In this document: piece after piece, positions 1 to 12,755 of the stretch | Position numbering within the stretch: position 1 is the first letter of the stretch | How the letters are laid out: each line of letters begins with the position of its first letter | Source: Synchiropus splendidus | Taxonomy: Eukaryota > Chordata > Actinopteri > Syngnathiformes > Callionymidae | Assembly: GCF_027744825.2 (NCBI RefSeq) | Contig: NC_071334.1 | Coordinates: forward strand, 5,324,437-5,388,436 | Length of the DNA stretch: 64,000 bases | Reading direction: 5' to 3' | Position numbers and translations under genes: made by a program | Notes under the pieces: generated by a model | Told to the model about the DNA's origin: nothing | Databases searched by the model: none | The model's input: the letters and a program-made list of their open reading frames with translations, nothing else

Positions 1-3000
1 GCACGTAGGACAAGAGTGAGTCCACCAGGCCTCGCATATCTCTCATCTTCTCCCTGGTCTTCTGGTTCACAGAGCTCAGGTTCCTTTGCAAAAGCAAACA
101 CAGAACAAGCATGATATAGCAAGACTTTGTTGTGTTGGTTGTGCGATTGTTGATCACTTGTTTCAGTTTCTTGTCAAAGTATGGATATGACATTACGAAA
201 CTCTGATTCTCTCAGGATTGTTGTCACAAGTCGCCAGTTATGTTGTGTTAGTCACAGTTAGTTTGGTGGTTTATTTCCTGTCGTCCAGTTTATCCGCCCC
301 TCTGTTCCTTTGTTTATCGTCTTCTTGTCAAGTCTCCACGTCAGGTCAAGAACCCAAGTCAAGTAGGTTGAGTCCGGTCTCGTCTAGTCACTGTCAAGTC
401 GTCGTCCTGTCAAGTCAAGTCTAGTCAACACCAAGTCATTGTCTCTTCAAATTAAGTCAAGACTCATCTAGTCATCGCCAAGTCATCGTCTCCTCAAATT
501 AAGTCAAGTCTTGTCTCTTCAAGTCATCGTCAAGTCTTTTCAACGTCAAGTCTGTTCCTGTCTGATCAAGTGTTGTCCTCAACCTGCTTTTCTGTTTCCC
601 TATATGGTTTTTGTTTTGGACTGAACCGTGGTCAAACTCAGATCCTGATCTGTCTCTGTCTCATGACAAGTGCACCACCTTTACGAAAAGATCAACACAA
701 GTTATCATTTAAATATGACTAAAATGTCGTCCACTAGAACGTCACTGGAGAAAGATTTCAATAATGTATTCGTGGGGTCAGGAGCTTTACACAGCGCATC
801 TGGGACGGTGGAGAGAAATCTGTCAGTTCATGGTCCTGACAAGATGTTTCTGTTTGTCTGCCACGCTCCTTTTATTCATTCATTCCTCGGGCAAGTTGTA
901 GAAATAGTGCTGTTTTTTTCAGGGCTCTTATCAGAGACAGCTGAGGGGAAGTTTGTCACATAGCATTAGCACTCTTTTACTGAATTCCATTATTATACAA
1001 GGCAGAATGTAAAATGATAGGATGTAGTCACAGCAGAATGGGGTCCGTTTGTGAGAGAAATCCTGTGCAGTTTTGCACTGTGTGGCTACCTCAGGCAGCC
1101 GGTGGTGTTGTAGAAGATGTCTCTCTCGGACGGGCTCAGTGGGAAGCTGCTACAAAGAGGAATGAGGACCTTCTCTGTGAGCTCCGCTAAAGCCTCTTTG
1201 GATAGTTTCTCCTTCAGGTTGTCTCTGGATGAGAGGTTCCACAGGACGCCTGCAAAGATAAATGCAAGATCAAGAACATTCACGTTGGTCTCACGGGTCA
1301 CGGGACCCGTATATCCACCTGTGATGTTCTTCCGCAGCTCCTCATCAGGCTCCCCCAGGATGTTGACCAAGCGCATCACTCCCCCAGCGTCGATGAGCGC
1401 AGCTTTGTTGTCGGAGTTCTCATAGATGAGGTTACGCATGGCTCCGGTGGCAAAGCGCTGGACTTCCTCGTTCTCACTGGAGAACAGGTTGACCAGTGCT
1501 GGGACTCCGTGCAGGACCCGCACCTACGGCGGGATTCTCAGAATCACAAGACTAGCATACACACAACAACAAAAAGATCCTCATTGAATGACTGACCTGG
1601 TTTTTGGCGTCGTTGCTATGGTAACACTGGTGTTGTATATACGCTGCTCCGAGGGCCTGCAAGGCCGTGTCATGCTCCGAGAGATACCTGACTGCTGTGG
1701 GCATGTCCAGACCGTGCAGCCTACCACCACACACACACACACGCACACACGCACACACACAGACAAACACAGGGTGAACTCAACAGGACTCTAAGGTTAA
1801 CAAAATAGCATTTATCGAAGAAGAAACAGATCAGCATCACAGAAAGCAAGGAAAAAAATATATATATATACGTGTGCGTGTATATTTAATTTAATTTAAT
1901 TTAATTTAATTCTTGAACAAAATCATCTGAAATTCTTATACAAATATTTTCAAGACGTAAAAAGAGCTTTAGTTTAAATAAGGTGATATAAAATCTTGAA
2001 TGTAGCCACCATCCTGATTTATTGTGCTATTGTCAAACTGATGTAAAAGAAACAATATTTTGTTGTTTAAATGTATGTATGGGGTCATTCTTCTGTAATC
2101 CACTTGAATTGGCTGAGAAATAGCAGACAAATGTCGGGTGACTGAACTGTGTTTTCATGACTTTTCTCTGGTGGACAGCTTTGCATTTTTAAGGGATGGT
2201 TTCCTTCATATCCATCAGCTTGTTTGCTATCCATTCCATTCCAAAACATTGATAAAGACAAGGTCAACCAAGGGTCTATTTTAATGTAAGGTTCTGTTCA
2301 TTAGATAGACTCACCCTCCCATCGGGTCGTTGCTGTGTATCGAGGCTCCCTCTATCACGTCCATGCCTTTCCCGACACTTCTCACGCTGCGGAGTGAGGC
2401 CACCCTCTGCAGAGGGGACGTCTGATACCCACACTCAAAACCATGGTTAGACCTGGAAGCCTGCTGCTGCTGCCACTGGGCGCCCCAGCCATCTCCCTGG
2501 ACCGGGACGATCCTACTGGTCCCCGCCCAGTTCTCCTGGCCAAAAGCGTTCTGCTGCTGGAAATGCTGCTGGCGGTTGGTGATGCGGCTTATGGTGCGGT
2601 GGGACGGACCTTTGTAGATGTACTGGTACGGCAGCTCCTCTTCCTGTGGGCAGACCCTGCCCTGAGCCAGCGTGCCGCTGAGGCTGCGTCTCAAAATGCC
2701 AGCAGGGGGAACCGGCAGGGGATAGTTGCCGTTCTCTGCTGGGAAAAGGGGCAACGTCAAATGAAGCTCCTGGTCTGCCTGGCCGATGGACTTGGAGCGT
2801 CGGCTTCTGCTGTGGCCCTGGGAGGTCTGGTAGCTGCTGTGCACCGTGCTGCTCCGGGACTGGGACACTCGAGAACTTGTTTCTGCAGCCGAGCGGGAGG
2901 AGAAGCCGGCGTTGTACAGCGGTCCTGTAGACACCTGCACGAGGAAGGATGCGGAGGTCGAAGGTCAGCGGCAGGTCTGATGGGACTCCAAGAGACATTG

Positions 3001-6000
3001 GCCACTGACGTAGTGACGGGCTGGTGAGGCTTCATGAAACTCTGCCCACTTGAGGGCACTCTGGTCTCAAATTGACATGACATGCAACCTCACATCAATC
3101 TTAAACCAAGTGAGCCACCCACTGACTTCAGAAAAATGAGGACACTGTTTCATGGAGCCTCAGCGGCACATCACCACTGACCTGACGGTGCAGTCAGACT
3201 TTCCTCCGGCATGTAGTTCCCAGCCAGGTTCCTGCTCACACTCTGGCCTATATTTCTACCCAAGCAACCAGGTAAACATGCTCAATAGGTTTGGGACTCC
3301 TTTCCCTTCAACTGCCATCTACATTACCATCAACAGTACATTTGGACTTCAACCCTGGTCTATTCCTGGTCACCTATTGTTTGAGAAGTGACAGACATTC
3401 AACCAAATGGTCAATGAGCAGTTGGGTCCAAGCATCTCAACACGTATACTTCAGTATAATGTAACTTTTACAAGGCAGGGTGCATTCAATGCATTTGCAA
3501 TTTGAGGTTGTTGTTTTTGACTCCAGCCTTTGACACAGACATTGTGAAAGCTACAAGTTGTTGATCACAACAAACATTTTCGCTCTATATTTTATACTTT
3601 TTCCCTTTGACCTTTGCCCACCACATGGATTTAATAAGATGTCGCTGGCCATGGAAAACCTCAATACGGATGACGGGTTTGTGAAGAAGCAGTTCATCAC
3701 AAGAGAACATGTGGAAAGCTTCTGCAAAATGTTCTACATTCAACACCTCCAGTCGAGAGGCCGCTCCCTCTGCTGAATTCACAGGAAGCTCACTGTGGCC
3801 TTTTCATTGTTAACAGCAGTGTCCTGTTTATATTTTTCCTGTTATTTCACTGTGCTGATTTAGGTGAGAGCACAGTAGCTGCAGCCTTTTTTTCTGAGAG
3901 AAAACACTGTTCCTTTCAGTGAAGTGAATGTGTGCGTTTACAAATGCAGCTTTACTTCGAATATCACAATTGCTCACTTAATTTAAGCTGAAAAGCATCT
4001 TTGGTTTCACTGTAGATTGTTCATTGCATGAGCAACTGTCACTATAATTTCTTAATTTGATTTGCTTTGTTTCCTTACTGTCAAACTGTTTAAATAACAG
4101 TACTTTCCATTTGATGTTATGAACTGGAATCATCAACAGCTCACATCTTTTATTGACATTAAAGCGCTCAAAATGTGTCCCAAGTTCCGACACCACAGCA
4201 GGTCTCAGCTGCTGCTTCTGGTCTCCGCTCCTCCAGGAGATCGGCTCTGTGGGCGGAGTTTGAGGGTGAAAACAGCGCATTTTGAGCGTTTTAAGGTCCA
4301 TGAACGCTTGTGATGTCATGGGTTTGATGTGACCAGGCTCAATATTTTGGCAGCATGAGGCTCTTTAGCAAGTAAAAATTCTTATATTAGCTGTATAAGC
4401 TACAGGGTTCAGACCACGAAAAAAAAGTGGAGGCTTATAGACTCAGAATTACGGTAGATTTGGGGCAAACTACCCTGAAAAAGCCTTGTGAGTCTGACCA
4501 GCAGAACAACAATGTGCTCCCTGAACCAATGTTCAGCCTAAAATCCAAACAAGCCTGTGTGAATCACGTTCCTAGTTTCCCCACTGGCGTTGGCAATAAA
4601 GCTTTTTCTGATCATAAATCAGAGACATCAGACAGCCAGCAGAGTCGAGGACCCAGGGAGCGTTGAGGCTTCCCACCCCTGAGTGAGATTATGTTTCCTT
4701 TCGCTCCGATGCCTTGAAATTCCCTTGAATCCCAAAGTGACAACTTAACCATAACAATGTTTGAGAAAGCCAATTACCTTGGCTTCAAATGTCGGAGGTT
4801 CAATCCAAGTGAGGCGAGGGAGATATGAACGTAGATAGAAATGTAACTAGGTGTGAAATACAACTGAACGATGAGATGAGATGACAGACATCACTGAATC
4901 CTTTATGGATGTTATTCAAGTACATTAAGCAAAGACACATTTCACAGCACGTCACGAGGTGCTGTCAGTACTCACAGCCATGGGGCGGGTGGGTGTGTGG
5001 ATCATGGACCTGGAGCTGAAGCCAGCGCTGTGAGAGAAGCTGCTGTGAGGAGGGGACGTGTACTCTAAAACAAAAGAAGAGAGGAGAAGTTGCTGACCAG
5101 TGTCTGGTGAGGCACAATTTAAAAGAATCGCGCCCGGATTTCCAACAGAACAGATGAGGTGCTTCGATAACACCCAACATTTAACAACACAGTCTTCAAG
5201 TTGCCTTCACAAAAAAGACAGGAAGCACACGGTAAGTAAAAATACATGAGGGAAAAGTCCAGCTAATGACTCTGAAAACAGTCGGACAGAGGGAGGGGAG
5301 TGGATGCTGCAGGAAGGGCCGCATGCCTCAACGTACACATCACCAGGTCATAAGTCACAGGAGGTATGTTGGTACACACCCCCACCGAGGAGCAAGATCA
5401 CCATCGATAAATAACTGCGCTACCAGAGAAGCCGAGGAGAAGCACCACAGCTCTGAATAAGCAGGGCATTATCCCGACTGCCACCCGTGATCTCACTGGA
5501 AATGATGGAAGAAACGGCATTTTCTCATGATATCACGTTGGCCCGAGCGACCTCTGTGGGTTTCAATAGTGTAGCTGTCAACAGCAGAATCCATGTGTGA
5601 GTGTTTGAGTTCAAACTCAGTGTTTGCCCATGGCGACCACAAGAGTGAACATTCAGTGGATCAGACAAAGTACACAAAGCATATGAAGTGAGTTCAGTTT
5701 TTTTTTTTTACCTTGTGATGCAAGTATGTGGAGGTAATGTGTGGTTGGGGAGATGTTCATGATCTGATATGCAGGAAAGTTAATGATATAAATGTTTATG
5801 ATTGTTGGACAGCTGCCAACAGGGACGATGCACAAATATTACTCCTACACTAGGACCCAAAGCACCACCTTCAACTGCTCCAGTAACTTCCCAGTACGGT
5901 AAAAGACCAACCTCTCGCACCTGACGCATGAATGTTTCAGCCCAGATTAGAATGTGCAACAGGTTCGATATGTTTTTTTATGTTATTATGCTGTAATATC

Positions 6001-9000
6001 ATTGACTAACGGTCCTGTGGCAAGAACACGCAGAGGACGATGCGCCTCACATCGATGAATGGGGGCAACATGACTTTGAATTTACGTACGGATGTTACCG
6101 TCACTGGTCACATGCTTCCATGCGTTCTTCACGTTGGCATTGCTGTTCACCAAAATATCCACCAGGGGGAGCAGCACAGAGTCAAAGGTTTATGACAACA
6201 ACAAACTCCAAAACCAACATGGCGACTGTGGAAGAGTATTGATCATGTAGCTCTTGCACTAAAGAGGAAACAGAGGCAGCGTTGTAGGAGGTGGTGGATG
6301 GTGAGGCTGTTAAATATATCGCCAATGGAGGACGGAGAGTTGCCGCCATTGTTATGTCTTCTTCGTGTCACATTAGAGCTACGTATCACGTAGTAACAGC
6401 AACACTGCCCCCCATGGTTCCCAGTGGTACTGCTCCGATTGGTCTGTCTTCGTAACATAACGTGCGGAAATACAGAGGAAATGAAGGCAGACAGACAGAA
6501 GGATCCGTCCGTATCCGGAGTCGTACATAATGTTGGGTATAACTGGGCCTTAAGTCTGACAGCCAGCCTTTCGTCTATTTACAACTCAAACAAAGGACAA
6601 ACGGCAAGAATTTGGGGTCTGTGAAAAACAAGTGAACCTCAAAGGTTAGCCATCATATAACAAAAAAACCTCTGCCTTCGAAAGGCCGCCAATTATGAAT
6701 CAGACAAGGAGGGCACTATTCAGAAAAGCATTGACTGAGATGGTCCCATGGGATATCTGAACACCCAACAAAGCAGGGATTCAGGGAAGCGCAGCGACGA
6801 AAACAGCTCAGCAGAGAGCGACCAGCATCAAATAAGCCAAAAGTCGTAATGTGTAAGATAATGGCGCCTCCGGATGAGGGTTGATCTGCCCGGTGTGGAG
6901 ACATGCTCCGTGTGGCAGCAGCCCAAGACGGGACATTACCCTGCGGCACCATTGTCCCACTGAATCATGGTGACAGCATCATGAGGCTGGGGTCTTTTCT
7001 TCAGCGCCCAGTGAAAGAGTCCTGCGCCAGAAAAAAAAAAGTCGCGATGGAGGGTGGTTACAGAAGGAAGTCTGTTGCCTTGGAATTCTTCAAGAGAAAA
7101 AAGCTGCTCTCACAGCGAGTGAACTCCAGGGTGAGGCTGTTCACAGTTGCAAAGTTGGGCTTGTTGGCTGAACTTGGATGAGCACTCCTGTGGCGACAAA
7201 GTGCAGCTGTTCATGCAGCTACTGTCTCAAACAAGGATGGGCCGCGGGGCCCCTCACGAGGTGGCCCTCAAAGTCTTTTCATTTGGCCCGCCAAACATCA
7301 CCCACAACACACTGCTACATACAGAGACATGAGTCAAGTGCTTATTCAGGCAGTACCTCCACTACTACTGCAGGGGGCAACAGTGAGCCAGGGATACAGG
7401 TCACCAGGAAGCAAAGAAGAAAAATGCTTGCATCCAAACTAACAGTGCTTTTACTGAGCAACAATAAATAGAACCCAACAATAGGCCTTCTTCTAGACAG
7501 TCGACAGATCAAATGCAGGGGATTTTCAATCTGTTGTCCGTCCAATCTCTAAGGCAGGGCCATTGCTTTGTCATTAATATGGACAGATGCCTGGGTGAGT
7601 TTTCTCCGACCGGTGGCGAGCGTCTCCCTTAGAGATAGGGTGAGGAGTTCAGTCACTCGAGAGAGACTCGGAGTAGAGAAAGGAGTCAGTTGAGGTGGTT
7701 GGGGCGTCTCATCAGGTCGCCCCCTGGAGGCCTCCCTTTGGAGGTGTTTCAGGCACGACCAGCTGGGAGGAGACCCAAGGGTCGACCCAGGACCAGCCGG
7801 AGGGATGAGATCTCTACACTGGCCTGGGAGATCTTGGAGCTGGTGGATGTTGCCCTGGAGAAGGACGTTTGGCTCGACTTTTTGAAGCTGCTGCCCCTGT
7901 GACCCAGCAACGGATAAGCCGCTGAAGATAGATGGATGGATGGCATTTGGCAAAAGAATAGATTTGGATAAACCAGTCAGTATTTACAGTAGCAGAAACA
8001 GAGCAGGCAGACATTTCAGGTGGAGATTCACACTGAGATGCCTCCTGAAGATCTGCTGAGGGCATAGGTTAGGCGACATGGACCCATAAGATTTGAAACT
8101 TTAGCACCAAGTTCCACACGTCACTCCCATGGTGCAATATAATATAATATTGGGATGAAAGAGACACAGATAGAATTGAGAACTCGCCTTGTAGCGCTCT
8201 CATAGCTGAGCAGGAAGCCCGTCCACGGGTTCTGGAGGCACGGCTTCACACCACGGTCTGAGCTCAGAGGGTTGGACTTTTGGATTCCAACTGTAGCTTG
8301 GTCAATGTGTTCCATAATCATGCACCCTGGGTTAAAGCTAACGCTTCACCTGACTAACACTGTTCTAACAGTTCAGGAGACATTCATCAGCAAGTACCAT
8401 GAGTAGAATGTCAGGCTCTTCAAGACTCAGCAGCCCGAAATAGACTCAGATAACACTGAGGCTGGGCCGGAATGTTGGAGCCAGACACAGAGCAGATTTC
8501 ACCTGCGCTTTATTAGAACCTCAACATGAGTTTTAGATCTCCGTTCAAAGACTTGGAGATCCCTAAATTGACAGGTTGAGTGTCCTTGACTTCACCCCCC
8601 TCTTCTCACTCCTCTGCATGCGCTGAAAAAAGTTTCTTAAATCATTGTGTGACTGGTGTCAGCCTCGTCCACAAGCGCTGCACATCCTTACAGAGCAACT
8701 AAAGGCAAGGTCAAACTCCCACTTATTCCTTCTTTTACAGATTCAATGTCATGAAAATATATTTTACAAGACGGTACATTTTTGGGTGAAAGTCCAAGAG
8801 TCCATTATATGCTTTCATTGACTTAGCCATCAGTCTGGCTCCTTTTGGAAGCATTTATCACACAATCCATCGGAAAACAAACTTCACTCCAAGTGAGTTC
8901 TCCTCACTTTTATCGCTTCCAAACTACAAAAACACAGTTGAAATCACTGGAACCTCGCGTCTCTCTCAGATGCAGGAGACAAAGTGAAGTTAATGATTGC

Positions 9001-11677
9001 CGCTGCTCTCAGTAAATGATTGTGGAACCTACATGACACGCAACAGCAAAATATTTGGAGCTAATGTTTGATAATGTCGTGAGTGATGAGGTGGTGATGA
9101 GATCCTGCTCAGGTCAGAAGAGTCTTGAGCCAACCATTTCTCATGTTTACAGTCCAGCAGAGACGCGAGCTTAGCGTCATGATGCCACTTCAGTGTCGAA
9201 CAGCAGAGATTAAGTACTTATCATGGTAAATATGAGGTGTATTTCAGTCGTGAAAGCCACTGTAATCTTTTGTTTGTAATAATGCCGTCACTGAAGCAAT
9301 AGCAGCAACATTCCATGGGTCTTGAATGTCAAATATCATTTGAGAATCCATCTCAATAGAGGCCTCAAGGAATGAGATTCTTTTTTTACGATCCATTTCT
9401 GTACATTATTCTACTATTCCATGGACTTTCTGTGTATAACTTTTAATGCCAGACATTTAATAATACGGGTTACTGTTGGACCTTCAGTGTTGAGTAACTT
9501 CCATGAAAGAAGTGTGCACTCCAGGAAAAACAAGGCTTTATCACTGGCTGAAAGACCTGAGAGGAATAAAAACAGGTCTCTGGCAGCGGGACAAGCTTCT
9601 GGCTCCCTCATGGAGCTGGTTCTGTTCTGCTATCACAGTCAGTAAAAGGCAGCGGGAGTAGAGGCCGAGGCCCCCCTCCACCCCCACCCCCTTCCTTTCT
9701 CCAACTTTTCCTTTGGAAAGTGCAAAGCAACAAGCTTCCCACAAAAAAAAACTGCATGTAATCAGACAGCAGAAAACCTTGAGGTCAACAGTCCACTCAG
9801 GTCTGAACTCAGGACAGGCATCCTCACGTCAGCAGACGGGAGCAGCGTGAGCCGGCAGATCAACTGACTCCTGAGTTTATCTTCATGATCTGCATTCCAA
9901 TATCTGCAGTAATGGTCTGACATCAGCCCGCTCTACGGCCCGGAGCCGAGTTGGACGTCTGTGACCGGCACACGCCCACACACGCTGGCCTCTGACACAG
10001 AGGTGTTGCAGCTGGCTCGCTTCTCCACTGCTGCTGGTTTCAATAGTTACAGCTCCTCACTGTACCAACGGGCCGTGAATCTCCTGCAGACTTAGATAAC
10101 TGCATTTAAGACGGACCCACAGCCAGGTGTTCTGTTCCTTAGCACCGTCACCTCTTCAGGTCACTCATTTGTGGCTGCACCACCAACACATGTAAGGACA
10201 AGGGATGAAGCAGCTCAGCTGTCTAGTTACCGGTTGCCTGTACTGGATGTTGCAGGACATGCTCCTCAAATAAACACGGCCACACGACGGTTCAGAAAAC
10301 TATTTCTTTTTCCATTCATCGTAATGGGAAAAAATCGATTCAGATTGCGAACAAATCGCTTCTAGAACGGCCGTCTGGAACGGACTGTGGTCGAGAACCC
10401 AGGTACCACTGTATTTGCCTTTCCTAAAGAGCTTGTTACAAAGACTCTGTGGATGAAGTTTGAAGATGACGCAGTGGTAGCAAGAGTCTCCTGCCACAGC
10501 ACTTTCACTGGCATGGCTTGGTTCTCCGGTTTTGTGGAGAGCCACTCTCTGGCAACCCACTCCACCATTCCCAGAGGCGGTGCCGTAGAAATCTGGCAAC
10601 ACTATCCTCCACTTTCAGCGGTGACAGCACCAACTCTGCCTGGTCAGGAGCCGTTCAACTCGGGGGAAATGATTTCTGGCGCGTGTCTCACAGGTTTCCT
10701 CTTTATTTGATCATTTCTTTGTTTTCCACGGTGTCAAGTATCAAGCGTGGCCAGCTCCGACCGTCGTCATGGCGACGCTTCAGTGCAGAGTCTAATTCAA
10801 AGTCTGCATAACGTGCTGAAGTTTTCGGTTCTTTTCAAGTGTCAGAGAGTGAAAATACAGCGTTCATCCAAACTGTCTCCAGCCTTCTGTTGACATTATT
10901 AGCCTGTGGCGAAGCTAACTTCTAGCAAAAGGGCAATAATTCACTTGTTTAGGTTTGTCTACTATAATGTATTTTTTTAATGCATGCTTTGTCTGAACAA
11001 CTAACATAAATAAATATATATATATATAGTGCTTTTTTTTCGTTTCCTTTTCTTACATTTTTTTTCATAAGCCAAGGCTCAAATATTTGTTTGAAAATGT
11101 GAAAAATAGTCACTTTCTTTGAAAAACATTCAAGCGTTTTAAGTTTTATTCCACCACAACTTTTAGTTGTTGGCTGTGAATCTTGAGTTCATAATAAAAT
11201 ACATTTCGAACTAATAAGTTACAGTCCAACTGAGAACAAAACAAAAAACTATTTCCAAAACAAAAACATTTGGGCCAACTCCCTTTCTTCAACTGTCCAC
11301 TTGCAAACTTATTTTGACGGCAGCAAGTATCATCAAAAAGAAGGTCGGTTGTCCTTGTCTATTGTGATCTCACATCTCAGACTTGAACATCTACAACTCT
11401 CACAACAACTGCCGCCCGGTGACGGTCAACAAACGAGCCGTTGTACGAGGTGAAAAGCTGGGCACTTCTTACCGGCGGCACCGAGGCTGGAGTCGTCCAG
11501 CCTGCTCAGAGAGGAGCACTTCTTCTCGGCCAGCCGCATCCGGACCTGCTCCTGGACGCGCCTGGCCTTGGCCGCCGGGTCCTGACACGGACCGTCCGAG
11601 GGGAGACCGTAGGCGGTGCAGGAGGAGTTGGGCTGCAGGGCCGACAGGAAGCAGCCCTCGGCCGCCGCGGCGCTCAT
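1..11677 (-). CDS. pkp3: Plakophilin-3, 5' part of gene (7 coding exons, runs off left edge)
   Basis: Armadillo protein of desmosomal plaques that links desmoplakin and desmosomal cadherins and also occurs in the nucleus. Coding exons on the minus strand: 11473-11677, 4976-5064, 2315-2934, 1597-1720, 1319-1523, 1090-1249 and 1-83 (partial). All junctions have GT/AG borders and phases agree, giving about 495 residues. Exon 1 starts at the ATG at 11677 and encodes FLSALQP and ARRVQEQVRMRLAEKK, the plakophilin-3 head motif. Exons 2 and 3 give the Ser/Arg/Gln-rich head, with AGFSSRS occurring in both. Exons 4-7 start the armadillo repeats (LGAAYIQHQCY, ATGAMRNLIYENSDNKAAL, GVLWNLSS, FYNTTGCLRNLSS). 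The remaining repeats and stop lie outside the window. The head motif and the ARM sequence favour PKP3 over PKP1, PKP2 and PKP4; which teleost paralogue this is cannot be told. Confidence 0.95.
320..560. repeat. Short tandem/minisatellite-like repeat built on AAGTC(A)
   Basis: In pkp3 intron 6 the words caagtc, tcaagtc and agtcatcg recur many times. The clearest pair of units begins at 421 and 468 (ctagtca..ccaagtcat.gtct.ttcaaattaagtcaag), a period of about 47 bases, flanked by shorter degenerate copies. No coding potential. The rest of the intron (84-1089) shows nothing else recognisable. Confidence 0.7.
1721..1764. repeat. (CA)n microsatellite at the pkp3 exon 4 acceptor
   Basis: An imperfect CA repeat on the plus strand reads as (TG)n on the coding strand of pkp3. 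It ends directly at the exon 4 acceptor (tggtggtag, then exon 4 from 1720), so the usual pyrimidine-rich tract is replaced by TG repeats. Confidence 0.9.
1850..2075. repeat. Dispersed repeat, family D, copy 1 (pkp3 intron 3)
   Basis: The stretch containing tattttcaagacgtaaaaagagctttagtt, ggtgatata, tgtagccacc and attgtgctattgtcaaactgatg is a diverged reverse complement of 17270-17420 in the cd81 3' half. A (TA)n run and an (ATTTA)n-like run sit at 1858-1910. The class of the repeat is unknown. The rest of the intron (2080-2314) shows nothing recognisable. Confidence 0.65.
3011..3178. mobile_element. Palindromic hAT-like MITE, family A, copy 1
   Basis: Starts tagtgacgggctggtgaggc and goes on with ttcatgaaact; the far half carries gacactgtttcatggagcctcag, the inverted counterpart. 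It lies in pkp3 intron 2, about 77 bases upstream (in transcript sense) of exon 3. It is one of six copies in the window and is more diverged than copies 2, 5 and 6. Confidence 0.7.
3180..4975. other. Remainder of pkp3 intron 2 with one inverted repeat
   Basis: Non-coding. At 4161-4177 (aaagcgctcaaaatgtg) and about 4279-4295 (cgcattttgagcgtttt) there is an imperfect inverted repeat with a spacer of about 100 bases, possibly the ends of a very short MITE. Small ORFs here have no recognisable product and do not fit the splice structure. Confidence 0.5.
7600..7941 (+). mobile_element. 3' end of a non-LTR retrotransposon (LINE), degraded
   Basis: Translation of 7690-7902 gives RWLGRLIRSPPGG.P.EVFQA, GRPRTSRRDE and a WLDFLKLLPL end, which resembles the C-terminal end of the ORF2 (reverse transcriptase) protein of fish LINEs (usual form GRPRTRWRD...LAWE...LLRLLPP). 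The 3' UTR ends with gataagccgctgaagatagatggatggatgg, the ATGG-repeat tail typical of these copies. Only the last few hundred bases remain, so this is a 5'-truncated dead copy. The family (RTE-like or another clade) is uncertain. Related fragments lie at 33370-33560 and 54838-54900 in the opposite orientation. Confidence 0.8.
10280..10411. mobile_element. Truncated copy of a CAGTGGTACC-ended DNA transposon/MITE
   Basis: Reverse complement of the left end of the 42645-43320 element. Shared words are tttttccattcat, aatggg, aaatcgcttct.gaa, ggaacgga.tgtggtcgagaacc and the terminal ggtaccactg, followed by TA. Only one terminus is present. It lies in pkp3 intron 1. Confidence 0.75.
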
Positions 11678-12080
11678 GACAGCACGGTGAGCAGCGAAGG
11701 TTCCGAGGAAGGAGCGGAGGAGAAAGAGCCAGGGCCGCGACGTCCAACTGTCAGCACCGGAGTTTGGCGAAGCCAAGTGTACATGTCCATCAGCGGGGGG
11801 GGCGGGACCTGTCGCACCGGGGGGACCGCCCACTTCCACCTGCACACAGGCGCGCGCGGGAGTCGCCGCTGCATCCTTTTTTTACAAACTGTCGCTAAAA
11901 AAGTTTTATTAAGTTACAAAAAAGGTTTGATTTTTCAAATGCACATCATCATTTTATTGCTTTTATTTGTCTTTTTGCTGTTGAGCAAGAGGCTCGCGAG
12001 AGCTCCACGCGCATGCGCCCCCTGCAGGGCCTCTAAACAAGGCGCAGATGTTCCATCCCTCCATAGCGGGGCGTAACCAC
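11678..12080 (-). promoter_or_regulatory. pkp3 5' UTR and promoter side
   Basis: The bases upstream of the pkp3 ATG (minus strand) are G+C-rich with many CpG dinucleotides at 11480-11870 and again near 11990-12020, interrupted by an A/T-rich stretch at 11878-11975. This suits a CpG-rich vertebrate promoter. No TATA box is obvious and the transcription start was not located. Confidence 0.4.
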
Positions 12081-12755
12081 TTCTGCAGAACGACATCAGT
12101 TATCAAGTTGACATCATCGCCTTCACACGACTGCGATGGAACGGAGCGCCCAGCACTGGATGGGTTAAACATCAGTGAATCGCAAGTGAAAAGTGCGAGA
12201 AGAATGTTGCGATTGTGCCAGGCCTGAATGATGGAGGGGCCCCAGAGGGGCGGGGCCCCTGTTAGCCAGATGTTAGCTCACACACGCTCCCACCAAATGA
12301 CATCTGAGAACAACAGCCAAGACGCCAGAGCCAGGGCCAGGTTTGAGCAGGGGTCCACACAAGGTGGCCCACACAGGACTGGCCACTGCCGAGACACCAC
12401 TGTGCTTATTGGCAGAGATCAGCCAACGGAAACATTGCGGAATCCAGGAGCCACGTGAAACCTCTGCTGACTCCGCCTCACAGAGGTCATGACCTCCTGA
12501 GAGACTCATTCTTGGCCTCCATGGAATGAATTTTGAGGAGGTTTCCCAGGTAGGTCTGGAGCAGGCCGGGGCCAAGTGCGGCTGTGTTTATGTGAGAGTC
12601 AGCGTAAAACTATAAAACTGATCACTGACCATTTTATTTTTAATATGAGTGCAAACGAAATATAAGTTCCTTTATTTTATTTTAGTTTTTTTTTTATAAT
12701 TATTTGTTTTATTATACTTTTCCATCTTTTCATTTGACTATTTTGTGCATATTTC
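12081..12755. other. Intergenic, nothing recognised
   Basis: Lies between pkp3 and cd81. No conserved ORF or clear repeat was recognised up to the element beginning at 12756. Confidence 0.5.

Larger units (their letters stand above)
5065..11472. other. pkp3 intron 1 (about 6.4 kb)
   Basis: Lies between coding exons 1 and 2 of pkp3. It contains a LINE 3' end fragment (7600-7941) and a truncated element with a CAGTGGTACC terminus (10280-10411). A (TA)n run is near 11013-11028. No exon-like ORF with splice borders matching plakophilin was found, and the small ORFs resemble no known protein. Confidence 0.75.

Noticed and set aside
320..560. CRISPR-like array from regular short repeats
   Set aside because: The repeats are degenerate and without unique spacers of constant length, and the sequence is vertebrate.
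2443..3027. Plus-strand ORF of 194 codons
   Set aside because: It is the antisense shadow of pkp3 exon 3, a G+C-rich exon; the minus-strand reading has family motifs and splice borders.
7690..7902. Possible small gene with GRPRT motif
   Set aside because: It is the C-terminal remnant of a LINE ORF, not a host gene.
11441..12076. Plus-strand ORF of 211 codons over the pkp3 first exon
   Set aside because: Low-complexity Arg/Gly/Pro-type translation of a CpG-rich region opposite pkp3 exon 1; no recognised domain.
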